Source of the DNA: Ichthyophonus hoferi
Lineage: Eukaryota; Opisthokonta; Ichthyosporea; Ichthyophonida; Ichthyophonidae
DNA: 40,007 nucleotides
Reading direction: 5' to 3'
Assembly (NCBI GenBank): GCA_002751075.1
Contig: NAOQ01000209.1
Span: 66,191-106,197, forward strand
In this document: positions 1 to 10,364 of the stretch, one piece after another
Position numbering within the stretch: the first letter of the stretch is position 1
How the letters are laid out: each line of letters starts with the position of its first letter
Position numbers and translations under genes: made by a program
Notes under the pieces: generated by a model
Database searches by the model: none
What the model was told of the DNA's origin: nothing
Seen by the model: only the letters and a program-made list of their open reading frames with translations

Positions 1-38
<38 letters not shown>

Positions 39-273
39 ATAAAAAAACTCACCTAGATAATGCTTTGATAACAGGTCTCTTAATTAAACCAGCCATGATT
101 GAGTAAATGGATAGAAATTATAGATGGTATTTATAAAATATGAATAGTGATTATATATAACAACTATATAACTATTTAATAATAGTAGTAATACCAATAG
201 TAATAATAATAGTATTCTTTATTATATCTGGGTGGTTGGGTGGTATGTAAATAATAGTGGTCTGACAAAATAG

Positions 274-310
<37 letters not shown>

Positions 311-1004
311 CGTGTGTGTGTGTCTATTCCTATATCGTGTATATAGGTACAGGTTTTACATACAAAATTATATAAACAAAAACATATCAATACAGTATAT
401 AATATACACAAATGCAGATACGTAGTACTATTGTTATTATTTCTAAATCCTATCCTAGTATGCCATAATATCCAATCGTTAAGGATGGTGACCAAATTAT
501 TATTATCGATCGTATTATCGTTATTCTTTCTAAATCTTAGTATGCCTTAATATCCAATCGTAAGGGCGGAGACTACAAGTTATAATTATTGATCGCGATT
601 TATCCGATTAGTATGTGAAAACGCTCATAAGATGACGCAATCAACGCATAAGAAAGAGGTATATATTTTTTTAACAAAAATATGTAATAGATAAAACCAT
701 GCCCTATTTTTGTAGGTTTTTTTACACGTAATTTTTTATATCTTGTTATTACATTAAGATAGTAAATATGTATTTCTAATGATATATAAATATATTTTAG
801 AGGGAATCTTGTATTTTTTTTTATTTGAAAAACTTTAAGATTCACAAAGGAAAATTTGCAATATGGGTAAACCTTTGTTAAATCATGAAAAATTAATTTA
901 ATGTTCAAAATTGCCTATGTCAGGTTAATGAAAATCATGTCCTTCCCATGGGAGATAGAAATTTGTCTTATTAGATCATATAATGTTCTTGTTGAACATA
1001 CCTA
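1..1004. other. AT-rich intergenic DNA with poly-A and (TA)n tracts
   Basis: Positions 1-37 are a pure A run, and about 272-306 is a (TA)n microsatellite followed by a short GT run. A motif of about 60 bp around 'taaatc.tagtatgcc.taatatccaatcgt' occurs twice (about 450-490 and 530-565), so a small local duplication is present. The short open frames here are AT-rich with no recognisable protein content. I see no gene. The A run at the very edge could be a retroposon tail or a simple repeat; the window does not show which. Confidence 0.6.
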
Positions 1005-1440
1005 CAAACACTGTTAAAATAGGAATATTTGATTAATTTAGGTATTTCTTTATATGGCTATAAACAATTAATATTATTAGTAATATTAGTATCCATATGT
1101 AGCCTGGGAGATTCGCTAGTGCAATCTATTGGTGTTAAACACGGCAATCTATCAAAAGTAAACCAGCCAATAGTAGAAATCCTGCTATTATATAATAATC
1201 CATTTCAGATCATGCTATACAGTCCAGATAGCACATTGCTTAGGCATCCTGCCCAAGACAAGTCCTGCTGACTTGTTTAATAATAGATAATAGAAATATT
1301 TCATAACATATCTGTTCTCCGTGTATGCAAAGGGAAATGTTTAAATGCCCGTTAATTCGATATTCTCCTTCTAAACGGATATAGGTCATAAGAACGTTCC
1401 TGCCTCTATTTATTATTCTCAACAAAAACAATCTGGACAA
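1005..1440. repeat. Dispersed repeat, copy A (related to 12840-13265)
   Basis: This block matches 12840-13265 in the same orientation at clear but imperfect identity. Shared landmarks in order are 'aggtatttctttata' / 'aagtatttctttata', 'ccatatgtagcctggga', 'aaccagccaatagtag' / 'gaaccagccaatggtag', 'agcacattgcttaggc' / 'aacacattgcttaagc', 'tgctgacttgtttaataat' (identical) and 'gtgtatgcaaaggg'. Both copies carry many substitutions and small indels, so the repeat is old. No conserved reading frame crosses the match, so I call it a non-coding dispersed element of unknown family. Short open frames inside it are incidental. Confidence 0.75.
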
Positions 1441-1986
1441 AAAAAGTTATATTATAAAGTAATTAATTACTTAATGCTGGGCTATTAATAACATGTGTTT
1501 TACTAATTAATTAATAATCAATTATTAAATACTCTTTATATAAGGCATATATATACATACATACTGAGTGCTGATATTCATTCGCTAAATATCATTCTAG
1601 AAATCATTTGATTGGTTATATATGAATACAACTAGTAAGGGATGCTATATTTCAAAGCTCAAAGCAGATGTAAAAATTAGGTACTTGTTTTAGCCCATAG
1701 AAGATAATGTTTAATTTAAATTACCAATCAGCTAATCAATTCTAAGGTTTTAAAACTACGACGGTGGTACAGTTTGTTTAATTGGGTTCTTTAACGCCTT
1801 TAAATTTGACTTTCAGAGTCATTCATACTAGCCCACCCTCATTCTTATATTCCTGATGATCTACGCCAATTAAACAAAAGCTTTAAATTATAAGTACTAT
1901 ATGACTGGGTATATTATCTAAAAAATTTATCGGATGTATATAGCCCATCCTATCACTACTCCTTTCTAATTTATCTACCATTTATA
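1441..1986. other. AT-rich DNA downstream of MRM1, no gene seen
   Basis: This lies 3' of the minus-strand MRM1 stop codon and should include its 3' untranslated region. I could not fix a polyadenylation site: several minus-strand A-rich hexamers occur in this AT-rich DNA and none stands out. There are no long open frames. Confidence 0.5.
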
Positions 1987-2366
1987 TTATTGATCTACCT
2001 TAAGAGAATTATCTAGATCACCTCCGTACTTAATGGAATTACTTTCATTATTCTCTCCACCACTCAAATCACATCCTTCATGATCATCTATGGAATCATC
2101 ATCGCTTCCCTCTTCAATAACCAATTCATTTTTATCTTCCTCTGTAGGCAAATTCTTTCCACCATTCATTGGCTTTGTAGTTTGATCCAAGCTATCAACC
2201 ATAGACTTCTTTAGTGTCATAAAATGATTTAGCACTATCCCGGTACACACTGACACATTAAGCGAATCCATAAAAGGTTCTGGTTCGTTGGGCCGGGCCG
2301 AAGGGACAATCAATTGGTGTTCACAGGCACGGAGAATTTTATCACTAAGGCCAGTTCCCTCGTTAC
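1987..2366 (-). CDS. MRM1: MRM1 last exon: SPOUT motifs 2-3 and acidic tail
   Basis: The exon opens in phase 1 after an ACAG acceptor and completes the glycine of the GNEGTGLSD motif (motif 2, part of the knot that binds S-adenosylmethionine). It then carries [20 protein letters not shown], with motif 3 and the conserved SLN, and about 75 further residues ending at TAA (1987-1989). The last 55 residues are unusually acidic ([16 protein letters not shown] and following). Family members commonly end in a variable tail, but this acidity is notable. Confidence 0.92.
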
Positions 2367-5300
2367 CTGTATGTGTTTTACATTTATGAGTAAGTAATTA
2401 ACTAATGTTAATTGATATTATAATTAAGTCCATTAAGTGGCTCAATGCTTTTGAAGTTATGTAAATGAGTGGCGACAGTATGCAAAAGCATACAAAAGCA
2501 TAGTTAAATTTCAAAATCCCTGTCAAATCTAACTACCACCTTGAATATTGGTAAGATAATTACCATACAGGCTGAAATCGACAAATTCTTTATCCCTTCA
2601 TTCATTAATAACTAAACCAATGGGCCGCATAGATACAAACAGATTGTCTATCTAGGTAACATTGCTTCCATAGTTTTCCCTCTCACATCAGATCAATGGA
2701 AAACATACAAATATATACAAAAACCCAATTAAATATAAATAAAAACGCAAGCACGCCATTTACTAGTCAGTAAACATCTTATCTACGGTATATAACCTCT
2801 AGATGCATGTGATTTGTTCTTTAAAGTAATTTAAACCCTAATTGAATATGGTTGGGAGGTTAAATTGGTTTTTTTACAGTACCAATAGACATAAATCATT
2901 AAATTAAAACTTTAATAATTCATATTTTTATATATTGAATTCTCCAATTCTAGAATAATTATAATTTATCTTCATAGTACGTATTATACTTTAATACCCA
3001 ATAATATATATATATCTATTAAAATAAACATCTAATACACTTACCCATCACTACAATTGTAGGTTGATCCAAACTGAACGCTTTCAGTGGTTTAGCTTGA
3101 TACTCAGATGCACCAGATGTACCAATCACATGCCATCCCGTTTTATTACTCTCCTATGATTGGATTAGATATAAATATGTGTATGGTAGACCAATACAGA
3201 ATCAGTAAATTTATGTAGGTGATTGATTGAATTAGAAAAAGAGAGAATATGCAAGTGTGAGTGGCTTATTAATATTTTAATATTTATACAATATTAAGTG
3301 ATTGGGTGAGACTGAGTGTATGTCATATTGGATAGTGGAGATCAAAAAATATATTAATACATGAGCATGATTAACTAAATAAATATAAATGCATTTAAAT
3401 GGGGAAGAAGGTTGGTTAATAGAGATAAAAAAATAAACCAGGACCAATAAAAACAAAATTCAAGATACTAAAAAGGTTAGGTAATTATGTTGGCCAATAG
3501 AGGTACACATTAAAGTTTAAGTGTACGTATCCTCACATATCCTTCACATTACATAGTTATCAATATGTATATTAATTAATTAGTTAATTAATTAACGCAC
3601 CTTTAAAAACTTCGGGATATCCCGAACACTAAACACAGTCATTAGCTCCATCGCTCCCGCACTGGCCTTACTTACTGTTGGTGATAAAGGACAACTGCCA
3701 ATAGAATAAGATATAGTTAAAATTTAAAATTAAAATTAAAATAATATAGTATTTATAATACATTATACGAACACACTATAATTTATGCCATGTGGCACTC
3801 AAGCATACTAGAGCATTTACAACATATTGCCTTAAGATATTATACCATATGCAATATATGCCCCTAATATATTATACTCTATACAATACACACACTAACA
3901 TACTATATTATGTAAACTCTATTATTATACTCTATACAATACACACACTAACATACTATATTATGTAAACTCTATTATTATACTAAGCTATTATGCCATA
4001 CTCATACCTATGATTCTGACCAACAATCACACCCGTTGCTCCAAAGTAGTAGGCTGATCGTAATATAGCCCCAAAATTCATTGGATCTTGAACCTTAGCT
4101 AGCACTAACCATAAAGGATTTTCACCTGCCTATAGGACCCCCCCATCCCAACAATAGTTTAGATATTATGCTAATTACGACTGTTATTAGTAATTATAGG
4201 ATAAATAACCATGATGATTAATGGCGAAGTGCATTATTACAAATGTGGTGTTGTAATTTAATATTAAATATAGTCAAAGGGTATTAGCACATTCTAATTA
4301 AAGCTCCCCATAAAACATTTAAATTATAGACATTAGTGGTAAATATGTTAAATATAGCTATATAAAAACATTGCCAAAATAGTTTGTTATAATTGAATAG
4401 TTACTTAATGCCAAGTTCTTATTAATCCTCACCAAGTAGGTATTAGATTAATTAATAATAAGATTAACCGGTAGTTTACATATAGTATGTTGTATGTATA
4501 AAACATTAAAGATTGCTATCTGTGACAGAACGTACTGAACAAAGATCAATATTAATCATCCCAATTAGTTAATTAACTGACAATTAGACTGATAAGTATT
4601 TTATATATCTAATATACTATATCTAGATAATATAAAAAGTCTTTGTCTGTAGCCCCATACTCTAGATCTTGTAGTGAGGGCAGGATAAAGATCCAGATTA
4701 ATCACTCTGATTACTTAATTAATGGTTCGATAGTTCAACGATACATATAATTAAAATCAATAAATACTAATATGCCAAAAAGATATACAATTATATAAAT
4801 AAAATTAAATACACTAACCACCAATCTTAAGCCAAAGATAAAAATATACATACCTTTAGAGTATTGGCCGCTGGTAAGGCTTTTAAAGGCAAAATGCCAA
4901 GTGCGTCAACATCCATTACAATACCCTGGCACCCAATAATCCATTAGTTTTAAATTTTAATTGATGTGTTATTTTAAATTGCTAATATAGTTTAAAATAA
5001 TTTTAAAAATAAAAGTGATATTGATTAACTATGGAATTATGTTAGAACACTGTTTAGCCCCCACTCAGTTGTCAATTTTAAAACTAAAATTAAATTATAG
5101 ATAATGTAACAGTTTTACTTGTTTATGCCAGTCTTAATAGATAAATAGAGATCATATAGTACCTTATATAAATCATACTATATCATACCATATAATATTA
5201 TACTATCCTATACTATATCATACTATATAATACTATCCTATCCTATACTACATCATACTATATAATACTATACTATACTATACTATATCATACCATATAA

Positions 5301-6130
5301 TACTATACTATTCTATACTATATAATACTATCCTATACTCTACTATATCATACCATATATACTATCTTATACTATACTATATCATACTATATAATACTAT
5401 TCTATACTAGATCATACCATATAATACTATCCTATACTACACTATATCATACCATATAATACTATCCTATACCCTACTATATCATACCATATAATACTAT
5501 CCTATACTCTACTATATCATACTATATCATACTATCTTATACTTTATTACATCATGTTGTATAATACTATCCTATACTATGTCATACTATACCATTCTGG
5601 TTTTAACTATATCATACCATGTCAACCTATCCTACACCTACCTGATGGGGAGCATTATGTGCAAACATGTTTAGGGTTCCTTTCTTTACAGGCACTGGGG
5701 TAATATCTCTCGCTTTTAATACCTTGATAACGTCGGCATAAAATGATCTGTGTGTATGCATGCATGTATGTATATATGTATTTATTTATATATGTATATG
5801 TATGCATATTATAGAGGTTTATTTCTTCTTTGTTTGCAGTATATGTATGTGTGTCAGAATGTCTACTTAGGTGATGATTAGGTGTAGAAAAATATAGCAA
5901 GTAGTAAATGTAACTTATTAACGTGTGATGTAATACGTGTTTGTGTATACAATAACAATTATATACAGACCCTGATTGGTTATTTTTTATTGCTTTAACT
6001 AGGGCATAATATGTTTACTGCAGATATTTATATCTTTGGATATAAGATTATATGCAATTAAATATATAACTATATATATATATATATATATATTTGCAAA
6101 CTTGTACTTTTATAAAAATGCATACATACA

Positions 6131-6166
<36 letters not shown>

Positions 6167-9100
6167 TACATATATAGATACATACATATACATATATACA
6201 CACAAACTTACATACATACAACATACATATATATATACATACATACATATATACATACATATGTATATACATACATATATATATATATATACATACATAC
6301 ATATATACATACATACATATATACATACATACATATATACATACATATGTATATACATACATACATATATACATACATACATACATATATACATACATAC
6401 ATAAATATATAAACTACCACTTTATTCATTTTATTATGTCACATACACATTCCCTTACCCTGTAGGGACGCTGCCCTCATAAACATAAACCTTATGAACC
6501 TGTCTTCGATTGGCCCTTAGGGCGGCTGATACTGGGCCACTCCCAAAGATCCATTCATCGCCTATTTTGGGATACACTGGAGGCTTCCTTTCATAGGTAT
6601 AGCCAGGTTTAAATCTATACAATAGAGTCAATGTGAGTGCTAGTAGACATAGTGTATGATTGTAGATCAAGGGTTAAAGTAGGTAAAAAAAATATAAACA
6701 AATAAGCAGTCATGTTAATATCCAGGATTGGCAAAGTTATTTATTTAATTATAATGAAAAATAATTCATAATTTATATATGGAATAGAGAGAGTAATTGT
6801 TTTGCATCAGTATGTTAATACATGATATTGTATGATAAATTGCTTGATTTGTGATCTAGTGTAATTTTATCGTTTAATATAGATTGATTTGTATTAGTTT
6901 ATCAGAGCCAGTCATTTGATTGTTAACGGATAAAAGGTATGTCTTGAAATACATGAAAAGCCAATAGAATGAAGTGAAATTGAAACCGATTAATTCCGGC
7001 ATACAAAATCTATAAATAAAAACTAATAAATACTATGATGATATGCAAGTAAATGTGTTATATTACTACTTTTATTTCTTTACATATATATTCTTCTTTG
7101 GATATTGTTATAAAATAAAAGTAAGATAATAACTACAACAAAATAAAATAATAATTACAACAGAGTTAGATAATAACTACATCAAAGCGAGAAAATAGAC
7201 GCAACACAGTGAGATAATGTCTATCATTCAGACTGAACGACATGATATGCAGAGAAACTAGTTATGTAATGTTTGTACATTTACATATATATAACTATAA
7301 TAAAATTGACGCTGTATATGGGTGTATATCTATTCAAACAAGTCCTATTCAAACTTGAAGGCTGATATGAAAGTCATTGAATAATTTAAAGTACAAAATG
7401 TATGATTAAATAATACCATAGATAGTAATAGTCGGTTCATTTAATAAATGCAATATTTTTATGTTATTTACTACAATAAGTATAGACAAAGAGATTATTA
7501 TTATTATTTTTTTTAAAAAAAAATGGATAGATCCATGGTAAATAATAAATAGAAACTTACATTAAATAATAAAATAATATTAAAAATAGAAAGAAAAAGA
7601 ACAGCATAGGAATCATTTAAAATAGAAAAATTAACTACAAAGTTGTCAAATATAACCACATATGCAATATAATTATAGTTATAATAATCTATTTACTTAA
7701 TGCTGGGTTTGAAAGTATTTCGTTTATAAACTACCAGATTTAGAAAGTATAAAAGATTTTCCTAAGACACATTAGAAACTCTTGATCTTATAATGATACT
7801 GAATAGAGGCTACGAGGGATTTATCCTAAATGCTTTGTTTACTATATTTGGCGGCCACCTTAAAATAAGTGAGATAATTATAACACAAATTGAAATTGAC
7901 AGGTCGAATTAAAATTGATTACTTTAAGATACTTTAAAATTATTTAAAATATAAAAATCAAGTGGGAGAGTTAAGTTATTATTTCATCTTTAACTCACCG
8001 ACTTTTATCACGATTATCACGAGAACCACTTTGTTGCCGATCGTAATCCTGTTCCATCTGATTTCTGTCTTCATTACTTTGGTTCCTATAACAAAGTGTT
8101 AGACTATATTATAGTTCAGTTTTTATCATTGGTTCTAACCATCATTCTGCTACCACAGTTTTCACTACTATTATCTTGTTCATGCCTAACATTAGAATAC
8201 ACGAAGTGTTTTACCAACAACTTATGTAAAACATGTACTAGCCACAAAAAAAAAGATACGCGAAAAGTATTCTGAAAATACTTAAAAATAAAGGGATTGT
8301 ATTTATTAGAAATGTATATGAATAATGTTAAATATCAATATTCAAGTTAGGAATAAATGGCTGCATAAAACTGTGAAGAATCAGAACTTCTTGCATTAGA
8401 TGTGTGTCATAGTATAACTTTGCTTCTCTCACTCTCTAGTTATGACATCTAATATTGCAACAAAAAGTAAATTAAATACTATTTGAACTTAAAGATAGTA
8501 AAGTATAAAAATACAAATAAAAACGTGATTTTAAACAAGTTTAAAAATAATACAACTGAAAACTAAAATAACCAAATAATGTTTAATTAACCAATTAATC
8601 TATTAATATGTGATCTTATCGACCTGCTGTTTATTGATTATATTGTAGAAGATCCTTCAACCCAAAAGATGAATAATTTAAAATTAACGCAAGTAATATA
8701 TATATATATATATCAACAAGTAAAACAATTTAGTTAAATCAGTTTTAAAAGCACCAGTTAAAATCCAAGAGATTTTTAGCCTACCAATTTTTATACGGTT
8801 CACTGTCCACTCTTTCATCTTCCTGTTGTGTTTCTCCTCCCTCACTCTGCCGTCCTATTCCCTTCTGACTATTATTATAATTTCTTTCTTGAAACTCTTC
8901 CCTTGTACCTTGACCAATATCATTACTATTTTCACTTCTTCTCTCTTGATAGGAATTACCATCGTTTCTTGCTCTTCTTCCTCTAAGTCCACTGTTTTCT
9001 CTTCTATCTCGTTCACTATCTCTACTATCTTTATATATGTTTCTCTGTACTTTAAACCCATCTCCTACCTCTTCCCTTTGTCTATCATAGCTCTGATTGT

Positions 9101-10364
9101 TTGAAAAGCATCTGTAAAATAATAATAGGCAGGTCAGTACAGTAATAGAAATATAATATAAATAAATATATCAAATCAGCTAGCTGACTATTGAGTGTAG
9201 ATAGATATATACGGCATAGATAAAAATAGTTACAGTTATGGTTATTCAATAAATGATTGCTATATTGCTACTTAACGTTTATATAGTATAACCTCCTGGT
9301 TTAAGGCAATCAGAACATAAGCTTAATATCTATAGTATTGTTTTTAACTTGTATAGTAATTATCTCACCCATGTTCTAGGTGACAGTCAATTACTGCAAT
9401 TAGAGAATTTAGGATAGAAACTGTATAGCCGTTATTCCGTATTATTACAAAATTAAGAGCCCCCAATGTGTTTTAGATAAAATTTTCCTATACTTTCTAA
9501 ATACGGCCTTTTATATATTGACTACTTCAGAACCCAGCATTAATTAAGTAAATAATTATAGCTAGTTACCTTGCTTATGTTTTATATATAACTTTATTTG
9601 ACATATGTAGCATTAATGGCTTTTAATAAAATCTTGTTAGGGAAAATACTACTACCACCAGCTATTATATATGTTGCTGTTTAGCAAGAATTTTTTCTTA
9701 AACCCAAAAAACGCGATTAGGGCTACCAGCCCTTTAATAAGGAGAAACATACATAGCTCTTTTGTATATTAAGTATGTATCTGATATCTCCGTTATAACT
9801 TGCTAATGTTAGTAATCAATTGTAACCAACTTTAGACATGTCTTCCAATGTTCCGTTGGACTTCATTGGCACTACCTTCCTGGTTAAACATGAATTATTC
9901 TACGCAATCACAAATGCTATCGACTATGGGCTTGTGATTGTATAATAAATTATATGTGATATCAATTTATCAATATCCTTTTGACAATAAACAAAAATGC
10001 AGCAATTATAAAATAGTATAGATCCCATGTATATTAGAACAACAATGTTATATCTTGTGAATACAAAAGACCTCTAGCTGTGACAAGACCGACACATAAT
10101 TATGTATTGAAACGGTAAAAATATATTTTGCTTTCTATTGGTTTTCTACTTGTCACTATTGGCTACCTTCCAAAATAACGCAAAATAATAACTACAATAA
10201 AGTGGAATAATAGCTACACAGGCGGACATCAACACTAACTAGTCATTTAAAGCATTAAGAATTTTAAAATAAAATTGGAATCTGATATTTACTTGCTGGC
10301 GAGATAACCTGAACTGCAGTTGTTACTTTTTTCTGGGCCAAGAAATTATCGGTAATTTTAACAT
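1987..10364 (-). CDS. MRM1: MRM1, mitochondrial rRNA methyltransferase 1 (SpoU/TrmH family), ten exons
   Basis: Predicted S-adenosylmethionine-dependent 2'-O-ribose methyltransferase; its relatives (human MRM1, bacterial RlmB) methylate the P-loop guanosine of large-subunit rRNA. Coding exons, 5' to 3' on the minus strand: 10364-10327 (tentative), 9111-8785, 8085-7999, 6614-6459, 5747-5642, 4925-4854, 4129-4008, 3694-3601, 3153-3045, 2366-1987. All internal junctions are GT-AG and phase-consistent, and the sum is 1491 nt (496 aa plus stop), longer than human MRM1 (about 350 aa). Residues about 151-262 form the L30e-like substrate-binding domain ([18 protein letters not shown]; ends in the typical HQG). 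Residues about 265-420 are the knotted SPOUT domain: motif 1 [13 protein letters not shown] with the family's Asn and Arg, motif 2 [13 protein letters not shown], motif 3 [10 protein letters not shown]. Oddities are a charged N-terminal insert and an acidic C-terminal tail. Identity is firm; the first exon is weak. Confidence 0.9.
3045..4129 (-). CDS. MRM1: MRM1 exons 7-9: SPOUT motif 1 and core
   Basis: Three exons: 4129-4008, 3694-3601 and 3153-3045. The first carries [25 protein letters not shown] motif 1, with the Asn and Arg that the family uses for catalysis and RNA binding. The second begins in the [16 protein letters not shown] stretch, which closely matches the CPLTP.VSK.SAGAME of vertebrate MRM1. 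The third gives a beta-strand ending VVMG, joined in phase 1 to the last exon. For exon 4129-4008 a second AG three bases downstream (after 4126) is excluded because it breaks the frame from the preceding exon. The intron at 3695-4007 holds the exact 53-bp duplication. Confidence 0.92.
3871..3976. repeat. Exact 53-bp tandem duplication in an MRM1 intron
   Basis: A 53-bp unit starting 'attatactctatacaatac' occupies 3871-3923 and repeats base for base at 3924-3976. It lies inside the intron between exons 3694-3601 and 4129-4008, clear of the splice sites. Perfect identity in a region where other repeats are diverged implies a recent duplication or an assembly duplicate. Confidence 0.9.
4854..6614 (-). 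CDS. MRM1: MRM1 exons 4-6: L30e-like substrate-binding domain
   Basis: Three exons: 6614-6459, 5747-5642 and 4925-4854. Together they give the SpoU substrate-binding domain, which presents rRNA to the methyltransferase core. It begins [18 protein letters not shown], continues [29 protein letters not shown] and [12 protein letters not shown], then leads into [14 protein letters not shown]. The G.xPV..AL and HQG..M signatures are those expected of the family. The junctions are phase 2 at 6459/5747 and phase 0 at 5642/4925 and 4854/4129. Confidence 0.92.
5160..5620. repeat. 35-bp AT-rich minisatellite in an MRM1 intron
   Basis: A degenerate array of a 35-bp unit resembling 'atcataccatataatactat' plus 'cctatactctactat' fills most of the intron between exons 5747-5642 and 4925-4854. 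The central copies (about 5400-5520) are almost identical, and the edges are more diverged and irregular in length. It ends about 20 bp from the neighbouring exon's donor. Confidence 0.85.
6064..6412. repeat. (TA)n and (CATA)n microsatellite in an MRM1 intron
   Basis: A (TA)n run near 6068-6092 is followed by about 290 bp of CATA/TATA tetranucleotide repeat (about 6118-6410) with short interruptions. Because a four-base repeat read in threes has a 12-base period without stops, it yields long open frames on both strands rich in Tyr, Ile, His, Met, Cys and Val. These are not genes. The array is within the intron between exons 6614-6459 and 5747-5642. Confidence 0.95.
7121..7231. repeat. 22-bp minisatellite, about five copies
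   Basis: Units begin near 7121, 7144, 7166, 7188 and 7210, with a consensus close to 'gagataataactacaacaaag'. Two further units occur at about 10179-10224, and single related motifs occur at the edges of the inverted repeat arms (about 7869 on the plus strand, 9360-9372 on the minus strand). This copy lies in the intron between MRM1 exons 8085-7999 and 6614-6459. Confidence 0.7.
7645..7885 (+). repeat. Inverted repeat, left arm (intronic)
   Basis: This arm of about 240 bp matches the reverse complement of 9365-9610. Shared landmarks include 'atttacttaatgctgggtt', 'tttagaaagtata', 'acacatta', 'tcctaaat' and, at the end, 'gtgagataattat'. It sits in the intron just 3' of MRM1 exon 8085-7999. 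The arms have diverged by many substitutions. No coding potential is seen. Confidence 0.7.
7999..9111 (-). CDS. MRM1: MRM1 exons 2-3: charged low-complexity N-terminal region
   Basis: Exons 9111-8785 and 8085-7999 encode about 138 residues of strongly hydrophilic sequence rich in Arg, Glu, Asp, Asn, Gln and Ser (for example [20 protein letters not shown] and [15 protein letters not shown]). The correct frame is fixed by phase-2 junctions on both sides: 8785 donor to 8085 acceptor gives W-N-Q-S, and 7999 donor to 6614 acceptor gives S-R-F-K-P. Open frames on either strand over 8826-9104 are shadows of this purine-biased exon. No domain is recognised. It lies between a probable mitochondrial targeting segment and the L30e-like domain, so it may be a disordered or RNA-contacting linker. 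Confidence 0.8.
9112..10326. other. MRM1 upstream region or first intron
   Basis: If the tentative first exon at 10364-10327 is right, this is intron 1; if not, it contains the true first exon or promoter. It contains the right arm of the inverted repeat (9365-9610) and two copies of the 22-bp unit (about 10179-10224). The rest is AT-rich with no open frame of note. Confidence 0.5.
9365..9610 (-). repeat. Inverted repeat, right arm
   Basis: The reverse complement of this block aligns with 7645-7885 through 'tttacttaattaatgctggg', 'tttagaaagtata', 'aaaacacatt', 'tcctaaat' and terminal 'gtgagataatta'. It lies upstream of MRM1 exon 9111-8785, so the arms enclose exons 2 and 3. Diverged arms and no gene between them other than MRM1 suggest two independent copies of a dispersed element in opposite orientation. 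Confidence 0.7.
10327..10364 (-). CDS. MRM1: Tentative MRM1 first exon
   Basis: ATG at 10364-10362 opens [13 protein letters not shown], with a GTAACA donor giving exactly the phase 2 needed by exon 9111-8785. The short basic, hydrophobic start would suit a mitochondrial targeting peptide. The donor is weak, the exon is tiny and it lies 1.2 kb from the next exon, so another first exon within 9112-11600 is quite possible. Confidence 0.3.

Noticed and set aside
6036-6429. Overlapping open frames of 70-120 codons on both strands, made of Tyr, Ile, His, Met, Cys and Val
   Set aside because: They are translations of the CATA/TATA microsatellite inside an MRM1 intron; frames are open on both strands because the repeat lacks stop codons.
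8826-9104. Plus-strand open frame rich in Ser, Ile and Phe, and a minus-strand frame rich in Glu, Val and Ile
   Set aside because: Both are wrong-frame shadows of the purine-biased MRM1 exon 9111-8785, whose frame is fixed by splice phases on both sides.
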